64,000 nucleotides of DNA, from contig MNCI01000556.1 of NCBI GenBank assembly GCA_015680685.1, positions 514,698 through 578,697 on the forward strand, given 5' to 3'. Below are positions 35,200 to 46,499 of the stretch, one piece after another. How positions within the stretch are numbered: position 1 is the stretch's first letter; every line of letters begins with the position of its first letter. The position numbers and the translations under genes were made by a program. A model generated the notes under the pieces. The model searched no databases. It had not been told where the DNA came from and worked only from the letters and a program-made list of their open reading frames with translations. Source of the stretch: Gnetum montanum. Lineage: Eukaryota > Streptophyta > Gnetopsida > Gnetales > Gnetaceae.

Positions 35200-36326
35200 A
35201 TGCAAATCAATTGTGAGTTCTCCAAGACATTCATGAGGGCCCTTGTGGGGGTCATTACACTAGGAGATGAATAACCATTAAAATCTTGCTTGCAAGATAT
35301 TATTGGCCTACATTGTTCTGGGACGCTCATCATTTCATCCAATCTTGTGAGCACTGCCAATGCAATGGGGAAATAACTACTAGAATGAAGGATTCACACC
35401 AATGGATTCAACCCTTAGAACCCTTTGACATATGGGGAATTGATTTTATGGGGCCTATTACACTGATGTCCAATGGAAAAGCATACATTGTTGTTGTTGT
35501 TGACTATTTTACAAAATGGATAGAAGCAACTGCTCTTATAGACTGTACATCATCTACTGCTACATGATTTGTTCAACGACAAATCATAAATAGGTTTGGC
35601 ATGTCTCATGCATTTATTTTTGATAATGGTACACATTTTATAGGTGCAAATTTTCAGAAGTTGATGCAATGCTTAGTTACGCATAAAATGACTACACTAT
35701 ATCATCCTCAAGTAAATGGTCAAGCTAAAGTCACCAATAGGGAGATCAAAAAAATATTGACATGGACCATTAGCAAATATTGGTGAGATTGGAGCACCAA
35801 ACTGAATGATGCTCTTTGGGCTTATCGCTCCATGTGGAAACTCCCTATAGGCTATTCTCCCTATGAGTTAGTGTACGGTAAACTTCCAATACTTCCTATC
35901 CAAGTTGAGCTCCATACATTATCTATAGCATGTGACCTTAACCTTGACCTCAGTCTAGCATAGAAAGAATGATTAATAAACCTTAACTTGTTAGATGAGA
36001 ACCAATTAGCCACCCTATCATCCAATGAATTGCACAAGGCCTTCAACAAGCAATGTCATGACATAAGGATTAGGAAAGTCAAATACCAACCAGGAGATAA
36101 GGTTCTATATTGGAATCCCACACATGTGCCACAACAAACTAAATTTCAAACACTGTGGGAAGGACCTTATATCATTCATGAAACTTTCCCTTTAGGGTCC
36201 ATGATTATCTATAAACCTGAAAGCCCACATAGGAAATTATTAGTCAACATCCAGCAAACCAAACCTTTCCATGAGCCTAAAATAGCCAATACTAACACTA
36301 CCTCTATTAATGGGCAACCTTGCTAA
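35200..36326 (+). pseudogene. B integrase region
   Basis: HHCC zinc-binding part: the stretch AHHFIQSCEHCQC at 35325-35364 gives the last His and the Cys pair. Catalytic core: IDFMGPI then VVVDYFTKWIEA (first Asp), FIFDNGTHF (second Asp) and [16 protein letters not shown] (Glu region). C-terminal: GDKVLYWNP and WEGPYIIHE. The frame is nearly continuous (35286-36326) with stops at 35566, 35784 and around 35960. The best preserved pol domain in the window. Confidence 0.8.
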
Positions 36327-38283
36327 TTATTTTGGATCTCCTCCTTCCAACTCAGTCATGGGGGAGATGGCCACTAATGCTAACCATTCTAAAGCCCTCA
36401 TTTTCTTCATCTTTTTTGTTTTACACATTTTTCATATTTTCTTGTTTTTATTTTACATCATCGTTAACATTTTTACTATTCCTTTATTTATTAAATTTTG
36501 TTTGATCTACTCTCACTCATCATATAATAAGTGCTCATGATGGTGGATTGTATTACAATAGTGTGGATTGCTAATGTTTGGGTTTTACCTTTGACTTTCA
36601 ATGTTGATGCTAAGATATGGGTTCTTTCGATAAGACAGGCAATGAGTCCATATCACCCATCCATTCATACAACTCTTTGGTCTTCCTTTATTTTGGAAAT
36701 GTACTGTCCCTTTTTCTAAGTAAACTTATTAATAAATTGGTGGCTTGGTATTTTTCAAACTAAGGAAAGATTTAAATGGATTGAAAAGAGTGTGACTTTA
36801 AGGGGTTCGATGCATTTATGTTGGCTATTCTCTTGGGTACTTGGATGTCTTTCATAGGTTTTCTTCCATTCTGCTATTGACCAATATCAGGAAGTCAACT
36901 AAATCAAATAAGTCTTTGCATGGTGTGGTTCTCATGCAAAAAAGAAAAAACTAGTGAGAATTCAAAGCACACTCCTTAGACATAATAAAGAAACATGGAC
37001 TACAAGCACTGGTTATGGCACTAGAAAGACATGTTACCCATGCCTAAAGGTTCCCTCTAACTAAGGCCCTTTTCTTGCTTCCTGATCCTCTATTCTTTCC
37101 CTTATTAGAATGGTGGTGGCTCTGTGGATGCATTCTTGTTGCTTCAGGAGGATGGGTTGGTCAAGTATGTCGATGCGAGGTCACTGGATGTGGTTAGTCT
37201 TAAATCAGGATTTGGAATGAATACTATTAAGTCACCTTAATAACCTACTACACAAGGGACTTTACACAACCTTGATTTTGGGATTTCATTCCATTCCATT
37301 CTCTCTTTTCATATTACTTTCCATATTCCACATCATTGCTAGTTTTACGATTAGTCTATATCTTGGTTGATGCATTATTATTCTTTGGTAAACTCTTATG
37401 GGTAAGTTCTTAACCATTGTTTCCATATGTAATTCCTAGAGCCTACAAACTCTTTGGTTTGTAGGTTTGTCAAGGCATAAAGGGCATGATCCTGCTTTGG
37501 GGAGGACCCACTGGCATTCCTTTTTGGTGCAATTATTAAGCTTTCTCCCTTAAACATTTCCTGCAACCAACTATTTCTCGTTTCACCCCATCAACGACAT
37601 CCATTTTTGTTTTGTCTTAATGGCTTCACCATTGTTAGTTCTATCATCTTTCTTGTTCTTTCGATTTCCATCTTATTTCTACCAGAGGTTTACTCTTAGT
37701 CATGGGGGTCCCCATTGCAAATCTTTTTCCATTCCATTACTTATCTCACCCCTACACCTTGGGTAGTTATCAGTTACAAACCCTTAACCCAGTATCTACC
37801 ATACCCACAACTTAGCCAATGTGCTTCATACTAAGGAAAGGTATTAATTGCATTATATCTTATCTATTCTTACTAATTCGTGATTGTGTTCTATGTGCAG
37901 ATGGCAATCACATGAATAATGGACTGGGATAGGAGGGAGCACTCATGATGGACTAGAGCTAGAGCATTTACGTGAAGAACATGCTTAATCTTGTGGCCAG
38001 GAATGAATAACGGTGTGCACAATTTTTATAGTAGCAGCAACACATCTCATTTTCTTTTTTTCTCTCTCTCTCTCTCTTCAAGCTATCAAATGAGGGTCTA
38101 GATGTCATTTATGTATAGTGTTCACCACAATGATTATGAAAACCAATGCTATAATATATTTGTTAATCCATTCACTAGGCACTTTGAGTCTATCACTTCA
38201 TGTCACCGTTAGTTCTCACTCAATCAATAATCCCATACCTTCCCAATATTTTGTAAGGAACTCAAGGATGAGTTTTTATTTAG
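36327..38283 (+). other. B 3' non-coding region with lost ORF2
   Basis: Holds the two shared blocks (37016-37060 and 37491-37512), an acceptor-like site ending at AG 37899-37900 and a residual start ATGGCA at 37901 with a stop four codons later. A CT microsatellite lies near 38062-38078. ORF2 itself is absent. Confidence 0.6.
37869..37900 (+). promoter_or_regulatory. Splice-acceptor-like site before vestigial ORF2 of B
   Basis: CTTACTAAT branch-like motif at 37869-37877, then GTGCAG joined to ATGGCA, 24 nt spacing, as in C1, C2 and D. Confidence 0.5.
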
Positions 38284-38294
38284 TCATGGGGGTA

Positions 38295-39142
38295 TGATGA
38301 GTCATGATATCAGGACCATGATATCAGATCCATGACATTAGGTCTACGATATCGAAGCTTGCCAAGTGATATCAGACACCCAATGTTGGAACCTATCTCA
38401 TTGCCTATAAATAAGAGACCGGGGCACTTGGTTTGGAAGTTAGTCTCTTAGTCCCTTACTTGAACTCTTGCAATTATTCCTTTCTAGAGTTAGAATTATT
38501 TCTGAGTGCCCATAGTAGGAGTCATAAAGTGAATGGATCTTTATTCAAGCATTGTGTACCTGAGCACACCTTCTATCTGGAAATAAAGACAAACTTTGTG
38601 ATAAACCTTGCAACATTCAGAATAGTTTATTTATTGCATTTAATGTTATTTATAGTTAGTTCATCCTTTTATTAGTTAATTGATGTTGTTTTTATAGAGT
38701 TATTAATCTTCAACAAGTAAGCACACTCAGTATGACCACTTCAAGCATACATGGAACACTTGGTAACCCAGTAACGACTAGCATTTGGTAATCCCAGTAG
38801 TGTTACATTAGTTCAGGATGTGTCTGGCAAGTAGAAATGGATGCTGGTGTTAAGACTAGCTAGAGCATAGTTGATTAGTTAAATTAAATTAGTTACTTGC
38901 TTATTTCATTTCTCCACTTTAAGCACTAGGAACATAAAACATAAAAAATCATAGAAATCACATACCTTAGGTTTACTTAACCATACAATCATTCTGTACA
39001 AGTAAGCTTGGGAAGATAATGATCGCATAACCCATCCTTGTTCTGTGAAGGCGCATAAGCACTTAGTCCTTCGAGTTTGACTGGATTGCACATGAACGCT
39101 TGTATTCATATGGTTGGGTCTAGGGGTACCTTGTCACTCATC
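38295..39142 (+). repeat. B 3' LTR
   Basis: 848 bp, TGATGAG...CACTCATCA, followed by GGTAT and element A integrase sequence. The sister of the solo LTR at 27493-28326. Confidence 0.88.
38300..38413 (+). promoter_or_regulatory. Palindrome-rich U3 and TATA box of B 3' LTR
   Basis: Repeated GATATC-type motifs at 38303-38375, then TATAAATA at 38406-38413. Confidence 0.55.
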
Positions 39143-42100
39143 AGGTATTACAACATAAAGGTGTTCTACATGACCTACTATATAAAATCTCATATGGTGC
39201 TACCTACAAACTCTCCTACTAACTATTATTATATGCAAATTTAGCTAGTGGTAGCTTCCAATCCTAGCTATCTATATATTGCAAATCATAGGTTCTCGAC
39301 ATATCCTTAAGAATTTGATTCACCCACTTAGTCTTCCATCTGTTTGCAGATGATATGCCAAACTCATGTTTAGCCTCATACACATGTTCTAAAATGCCTA
39401 CAAAAAATGTAACATGAATTAAGCATTTCTATCACTAATAATTTGTTATGGCACATCATGAAACCACACTATCTTTATAAGAAAGAGATGTGTAATATCT
39501 ATTACATTCAATGATGCTCATATGGTGAGGAAATGGACAAACTTTGTCAACAAGTCAACAATAAATAATATAGCATCATGACTACTAGGAGCCCACAAAA
39601 GATTAATAATGAAATATATACTAATGGAATCCCATTTTCACTAAGGAATATCATGGAAATGTAAATGCTCCCCAAGCCTTTGATGCTTTATCTTCACTTG
39701 CTAGCAAATCAAACATCGAGAGACATACTCCCCTACATTTGTCCTTATAAAAGGTCATTAATACATCCATTGTAAATCTAGATACATCTTTTGACTGTCT
39801 AAATGCATTTAGTATCTACTCATGTGGGTCTCATCCATCAACTAAAATTATAAAGCTTCTGAAACACATACTCAACCATCCCTTCATAACACATTATGAC
39901 TATCCACAGAGAATGGTCCATTAGAGGTGATCTACTATCTTAGTTCTTAACATCATGAATCATGCTATTGCTGCTCTTGAATCTATGCTTTAAATTTTGA
40001 TTGGATCATCAAACTATTAATCTTTCTAACCACTCTACTCAATGCATCAACTACTTTATTATTCTTGCCAAGCATGCATTTAATAGTGAAATCAAAGTCA
40101 ACAAGAAACCCCATCCATCTATACTATCATAGGTTTAAATGTGGCTTACTCATAAGATATTAGATTATCTTATGGTTAGTTGAAATAGTAACATGTTTTC
40201 CATATAGATAATGTACCAAATCTTTAATGTAAATATCACAACAGCCAACTCTAGGTCATGCACGAGATATCTAGTTTCATGCGGCCTCAATTGATGAGAT
40301 GCATAAGTCACAATGTGTCCATCCCAAAATTAACACACAACCAAATCTATCTCCTAAGGCATTATTGCTAACATCATATGAGTGTCATGATCTAGGAGAT
40401 ACTAACATTGGAGGAGCCAACAATCTATGCTTCAACTTCTCAAATGTAACTTGACAAGCTGAGCTCCAAATAAAGTTATTCCCATTTCTCAACAATTGAG
40501 TCAATGGAGATGCTATCTAATAAAAATTTTTCACAAACCTACAATAATAACATGCTAATCCCAAGAAGCTCTATACCTCTACTACTAACTATAATGTAGG
40601 CTAATAATGAACAACTACAATCTTTGTAGGACCCACAAAGCTACTAACTCCTAACATCACATACCCTAATAATTGAATCTTTGACTATGAAAATGAATAC
40701 TTGGATGACTGATAGTATAGTTGGTACTTCCTCAAATTCGATAACACTCTCTACAAGTGCTTTGCATTAAACTTCTTATCAAGAGAATATACCAAGATAT
40801 CATCTATGAACATAATCAAAAATTAATCCAAAAATGGCCATATCACATTGTTCATGAGGTCCATAAAAATTTCTGATGTATTCATTAATCCAAATGGAAG
40901 CACCATAAAATCATAATGATCATACCAAATTTTGGATACTATCTTTAACACATCTTTCTCATGAACTTGCACTTGATAATACCCAGACTTCATATCAATA
41001 TTTGAGAACACATGAGCTTGTCAAAGTTGATCAAACAAGTCATCAATGCATGGAAAAGAATATTTAATTTTCATAATCACCTACTTTAGCTTGATATAAT
41101 CTATTCATAGCCAAAAAATCACATTCTTATTTTTAACAAATAGCACTAGTGCAACTTGTGGTGATACATTTGGCTGAATGAGGTCTTTTTCTATCAATTC
41201 CTACAACTATATCTTCAACTCTATTGGCTCTATGGGAGACATCCTATGTGGAGCCTTCAAAATAGTCTCTGCACTAGGTTTAAGTTCAATTTTAAGCTTA
41301 ATCTCTCACCTTGGTGGTAAATCTTGTAATTATGACTAAAATACATCAAGAAACTTCTAGACCATAAAGATTTGATCTATCTCCACCACATCTATTTTAT
41401 GCACAGTGGCCATAAAGCATCTATGCTCCTTTCAAAGCATCCTATAATACATTTGAGAGGAGATCAAATCTAAGTGCATAGATTTTAGATGAGTTTGTAC
41501 CTCAATCAAAACACCATCATTTGACTATAATCTTAGAAGCTTTTGTTGATAGTCCAAACTAACATTGAACTGCGACAACCAATCCATCCCAAAAATTTCA
41601 TCATATACGCTAAGATTCATAACATGAAAATCACTAACCCACTTCAAACCTTTTAATTCTACTAACACACCTATACATACCTAATCAACTCAATTCATAT
41701 GATTCCTAGTAGAAGATATTATTAATCCACAAGAAAGAGAATGACATGTAAGAGCTACATGATGTGCAATACTAGGATCTACAAAAGAATGGCTAGCATA
41801 TGAATCAAATAAAGTCAATAAATTAAATCTAACATTTATACCTCTTATCTCTATTACTATGTTTAGCTACATGTCCAATGGCTAGTTTGGTAGGATGTAC
41901 ATTCATCCTTAGTTTCTTTGGTCCACTTCTCCTTGCTGAATAGTAGGTGTTTCATGTTTACCCTAAACTAGTGGCTATTGTTCTCAGCCCCTACCTTCTC
42001 CACTAATTCCTACCTACTTCAGGTACTTCATAGCCAAATTTCATGGCAACCCACATGCAAAATAATTCTTGAAATCCCTTTGTAAATGGTCAAACTATCC

Positions 42101-43109
42101 ACATCTATAACAGACAATAGATTTACAACTAGATATAATAATACAGTTATTAGCTAGTGTTGAACACTCACCTCCATGTCCATGAGCATACTTGAAGGGG
42201 CTAAGCCTACCTCTACATGTTGGTCTCTCTTTTACTCCTACCAAATCTCTCTACAAGCTACATTCTCATGTTGGCTCTTATTTAGTTTTAGAGTAACAAC
42301 TCTAGGCTCATCATAAGATGTCAATCTAAGAAGTAATATGTGATCATTTAGAAAGGGTCTCAAACCTCTAACAAATTTATTTACCCATGCTCAATCATCT
42401 ATATGCATCTATGGTACATAGCTACTAAGCTCTAAGAAATGAGCATCATACTCTATCACAGACTAACTATCCTAATGCAAATAATAGAATTTTTCGTTCT
42501 TGGCTTGGGCATATTAGGTAGATACATAATTGGCTCTACAAGATGTCACAAAATCATCCCATGCCACCTCTTGGTCAATCCATCCCTTGGCCTAACCCTT
42601 AGTCATCCACCAATGTTGAATAGTGCTAACTAATTCATATACTACCAATAGAGTTTGCTGAAATGATAAGCAACCAATCGAATCAAAAGTATTTTACAAC
42701 TTCTCCAACCATTTTGTAGTTGTAGTAGGATCCTCAATGCCATCAAATTTAGAAGGTCCTAACTTTTGAAACTTCTCTCTTAGTTTCGTACTAATAGGAT
42801 GCATGTTTGAATCTCTTAATCCATCACTAGCACTATCACTTTCCACTTCCATGACAATGGAAATGGAGGCTTCACTAGCTATACCATGTTGCTATAGAAT
42901 CTACAATAGTTTTTGAATAACATTTTGTTGTCTACTTGCAGGACTGCTACAAGATGCCTCAAGAGGTTTCACTGGCCAAACATTAAGTGCTCTTGACATG
43001 TGAGCCCCACTAGAATCAGACCCCATACATATCTATAACCTAAAATCATAAATTGGTAAGTACCATAAGCATAATACAACATTGGAGTAAACTAGCTTCG
43101 ATACCACTA
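39143..43109 (-). pseudogene. Element A gag-pol interior, copy 2
   Basis: Minus strand, from the primer site down to the integrase break. Gag: SKFDGIEDP near 42735-42760. A CCHC knuckle start CYRCG is at the complement of 42098-42112. The protease motif LFDSYASHSF is near 41785-41830 (Gly replaced by Tyr). RT core 40823-41011: FSNIDMKSGYYQVQVHE and VLPFGLMN, then FIDDILVYS. RNase H follows. FLGLACYYCRFVKNF is at 40516-40572, and the integrase motif HDVP.QIISDRN near 39440-39475. Integrase is cut at 39143, where the B LTR begins. Many stops. Motifs and the chromodomain tail in copy 1 point to a chromovirus (Tekay/Reina side). Confidence 0.75.
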
Positions 43110-44387
43110 TGTAACATCCAATTCTACTACTCCTAGCTAGGACAAACTGAAGTCTAAAATCACTAGTAATAACCCAATAGAAGTATGAAAAACTGGAAGG
43201 TAATGATGCATGAAAATAAGTTAAGAAAAAACACTATATATATATAATGGAAGGTCAAATTACATAGAAATTCATGTCAAGCCAAAGACTAAGCACATGT
43301 TTCAATTTATAAAACTCCATGTCTCTACATAAATCCAAAATTTGTACTATCATACGATGCAAAACATAAACATCATCATATACATAAGAGGATAGTGAGG
43401 TTCATACAAATATAAATAGTTTACAATACTGTATATGGAAATATACATCAACCAATCCTTGAAAATTTTCCTCCCCTGTGCTCTATCTTAATGATCACTT
43501 GCAATCCTATGGTTTCCACTTGTAAGTAAATAAAATCAATATAAAACTAAGTGAGAACCCTTTATAATTCCACTACTAAATGGTTAACAAGTGCTGCATA
43601 GAGAAGAGAAATGGAGTACAAGGTATCTTGCATCAACTATCAGTCTTATGCATACTCTAACCGATATACGATATCACATATAGCACTACCATAATCCTTA
43701 CTAAAGTGAAGAGGTAGCTATCACATAGTCATAGATATAATCACTAGAAAACATAATCAATCATACATCTATTACACCACACCACATGCATGTCCACTAT
43801 TATGCCCATGTTGTTACACCCACTCCATAGCATCAGGTAACACATGGACCAAATATTCATAAATTAATTATAAGATATATTATCAATGCTATGACTCAAA
43901 AACTAATATCATATTATACACCTTACCCATGTGGTTACTAGCATTTTCATAGTTACTGTAGCATGTGAAATGTTAATGTGGGTATTCATGATCATTCATT
44001 ACCTATAGGTCTTTTATTAGTCTTTTATTAACCCAATCGATGCTTGAGTTTGTCAACCTAGAACCCATAATCAGTAGCCTTTTGGAGGATTGGTTATAGG
44101 GATGTACATACCTATGCCACATATAAGCTATAGGAACAAACACACCTATGCTCTTCTACTCTTAGGATGAGACCTAAGACAAGAGTCTCATTGATGCATC
44201 ATTGAGATAATCATGTTAGTTAAGTATATAATGACATCATAATTATAACAAGAAGCTAAAACATTATAGTATATGAAGCATAATCATAATAAACTAACTC
44301 ATCCCTGATAACCCACTAAGACCACACACACAATAGATAAATCATAATCATAATACAATACTCAATGTCTTCAAAAGGAATGTAACA
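43110..44387 (-). repeat. Element A 5' LTR
   Basis: 1278 bp, TGTAACATCC...GGAATGTAACA. Compared with the left LTR it lacks ~1.5 kb near 44200. Directly next to its outer end the protease pseudogene resumes with TTCACAGTGCTAAAC. Confidence 0.8.
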
Positions 44388-44721
44388 TTCACAGTGCTAA
44401 ACTCTAGTACATACAAACCCATGGCCACCATTTTTGTAGTCGTGGTCCCAAGCATGATAGTGATCATGGATCTTGGTGGCATTTTAGCACTTGCTTTGCC
44501 ATGCTAATGGATAGGTCACCAAATAGGTTTTCATCCATGATGTTGCAGTTAAGTAGGTGCAATCATAGATGCTCCATAGGTCTAGATCTAATAGCTTTGT
44601 GATGTGCCTAACATTCATGTTCATCCAAAGAGGGATATACATGTGGGGTAACTACCAGAAAACTAATATGCTCTTTATTTATGACATCCCCAATTCCAAA
44701 CTCAGCATTAGTAGCTGGTGA
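44388..44721 (+). pseudogene. AP3 (right part): aspartyl protease pseudogene, C-terminal end
   Basis: Starts with FTVLNSSTYKPMATIF, matching FTLLNSAAYDPLATAF of AP4 right after its second catalytic motif. It then has FSTCFAM...DRSPNRFSSMMLQLS in a shifted frame, and WGNYQKTNMLFIYDIPNSKLS to a TGA at 44719-44721. The junction with the element A LTR at 44387/44388 lies just behind the missing VDSGTS motif. This is the continuation of 13228-14549. Confidence 0.8.
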
Positions 44722-44985
44722 AACCTATAGAGTGACAATTGTGAATCTTGTAAATCATAGGTTTTGTTTTTATGCTATTGAATATATTTTCTATTATTGC
44801 ACCATGTTTTACCTATCTATGTCTCTAAACTCAAGGCAAATGAGACCTAAGAATAACACCTCTTAAATATCAATTTATAATTCAAGCATTTAATAATCTA
44901 TTAAACATATGATACATGAGAAAACCAATTTTCCTTAGGTGCTTCCATTATCACATTTAAAATTACTTATGAAAATCTTTTTGCA
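44722..44985. other. No gene recognised
   Basis: AT-rich flank of the protease pseudogene. Confidence 0.4.
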
Positions 44986-45326
44986 AAGTATTAGGATATC
45001 ATATTTACAATATCATTGATGTGATATCATAGCTCATTATATGATGTTGTAAATATGGGCCATAGTTATGCTTGTATATACAAGTCCATCATCACATAAA
45101 ATAATAAAGTTTTTAGAAACACATAGCAAAATTCTTGTATTTTGTTTTTGTAATGCTAGAGTTAGTTGTGAATGGCAATAGTGTGATGATTAACAATTGT
45201 ATGATATCTTTATTCAAGTGGATTCTTCTTGGATACAATTCATGAATGAAAATAAAGATTGAGATTGGTCTTCATCATTACAGTATAGAATATATTTACT
45301 TTTGAATGTTATTTACTTTTACTATG
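44986..45326 (+). repeat. Relic LTR related to families B/C, left part
   Basis: Contains GATATCAT palindromes (44995-45050), then a block TTTATTCAAGTG...GGATACAATTCATGAATGAAAATAAAGATTG that parallels the R/U5 region of the C LTRs (TTTATTCGAGTG...ACTTGGACATG...AAATAAGGATC). Interrupted by element D at 45326; continues at 55607. Ends not identifiable. Confidence 0.5.
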
Positions 45327-46227
45327 TGATGAGCATCTAGGTACCCCTACGCCCAACCATGCAAATCACAGGCATTCACACGAGACTCGGTTAAATTCTG
45401 TAGACTATAAGCACTTAACATACACCAGACCTCTAACCAGCAAAACCGTTTGTTAGAACAGTCATTGTCTTCTCAACCTCACTTGTGAGTATCTAGTGGC
45501 AATGGTTAAGTGAGATTGAGGCAACTGATTTTTATAGTTTTTACTTTATATTTTGGCGTCTAATTAAGGTACAGAAGGTAAAAAATGAAATATTATCTAA
45601 TCTATAATTATCCTAATCTATATATTAACTATTCCTAGCATAAGTATCTGATCCCATCTTCTGGGCACATTCTGAGCATCCCTTCAACACTAGTGGTACT
45701 AGACAGTAAGCGTCACTAGGTTACCAAGTGTTAGGTTTACGTTTGAGATGGTCATACTTATGTCCTTTACGAACTATAAAGGAGCGATAGCAATTAAAAT
45801 AACAATAACAAGAACTTAAGTAATTATCGAAGCATAAACATATTAAACTATTGAATGCATTAAATGGCTAAGTCCAAATGCTGCAAGGAATTCTTGAAGA
45901 GTTCATCTTTATTTCCATCATGCTAATGGGCTTAGATACATCAACACTTGAATAAAGAGCCGATCACTTTTCTTACACCTACTGTGGGTACTTGGAAAAT
46001 ATTCTATCTCCTATGGGAACAAATTGCAAGAGCTTCGCTACAACTAACAAAAAGGTACCTAAATGAGGTGGAAGGCCCTCTTATTTATAGGCCGAAATAG
46101 GCTCCACGTAAATAGGGCCACGTTGATGCATGGAAGGCTGCATCGATGGGGCCACATCGATGTGGCTGCATATACACAGCCCCGTATACGTGGCCTAGTT
46201 AACGCATCAACTAATGACACTTCATCA
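45327..46227 (-). repeat. D 3' LTR
   Basis: 901 bp, TGATGAGCA...ACTTCATCA; followed by TACCCCCACGACTGGG, the complement of the polypurine tract. Confidence 0.88.
46082..46215 (-). promoter_or_regulatory. Palindrome-rich U3 and TATA box of D 3' LTR
   Basis: TATAAATA (complement of 46082-46089), preceded by repeated CATCGATG/CCGTATACG-type palindromes in 46125-46205. The motif set differs from C and B but the position is the same. Confidence 0.55.
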
Positions 46228-46499
46228 TACCCCCACGACTGGGTAAAAACTCATCCTCGAGTTACTCTACAATTTGAAAGGTATGGACTTTTATTTACAG
46301 TGCACATGACTTGACACACACATGACACAACATCAATTTTACCAAGTGCCCAAGTTACAGAGAAGGAAAAGTTACAAAAAATGGTGGTGTTTAGAGAAAA
46401 AATTGAACACCTTGCCAATCCTGGAGTCTTTGCCGTGTAGAAGGATGCAAAAATTTCTAGAGAAGATCACACCATTCCTAGGGGTGGTACTTTCGATGG

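Larger units (their letters stand above)
31356..39142 (+). mobile_element. Element B: 5'-truncated Athila/Tat-like LTR retrotransposon with pol
   Basis: Begins inside gag at a sharp junction with element A LTR sequence. It carries gag, protease, RT, RNase H and integrase in the gypsy order, a ~2 kb non-coding 3' region, a polypurine tract (TCATGGGGGTA, 38284-38294) and a 3' LTR (38295-39142). The 5' LTR, primer site and gag start are missing. All coding parts have stops, many of which look like TGG-to-TGA/TAG, CGA-to-TGA or CAG/CAA-to-TAG/TAA changes. It is the only member of the B/C/D group here with a pol. Confidence 0.85.
14550..44387 (-). mobile_element. Element A: nested chromovirus-type Ty3/gypsy retrotransposon, rearranged
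   Basis: Minus-strand element. The right (5') LTR is 43110-44387 (TG...CA), followed inward by a tRNA-Met-type primer site (complement of 43094-43106). The left (3') LTR is 15445-17117 plus 25829-26904, interrupted by C2. Next to it is a polypurine tract (complement of 26905-26920). The interior carries gag, protease, RT, RNase H, integrase and a chromodomain-like tail, all broken. Part of the interior is present twice (28327-31355 and 39143-43437), with a family B solo LTR at the start of the first copy and a truncated family B element between the two. The outer right boundary falls inside the protease gene AP3. The left LTR is ~1.5 kb longer than the right one, which has an internal deletion near 44200. 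Confidence 0.75.

Noticed and set aside
31356-39142. Endogenous pararetrovirus
   Set aside because: Integrase, LTRs, a polypurine tract and the gypsy domain order identify an LTR retrotransposon.
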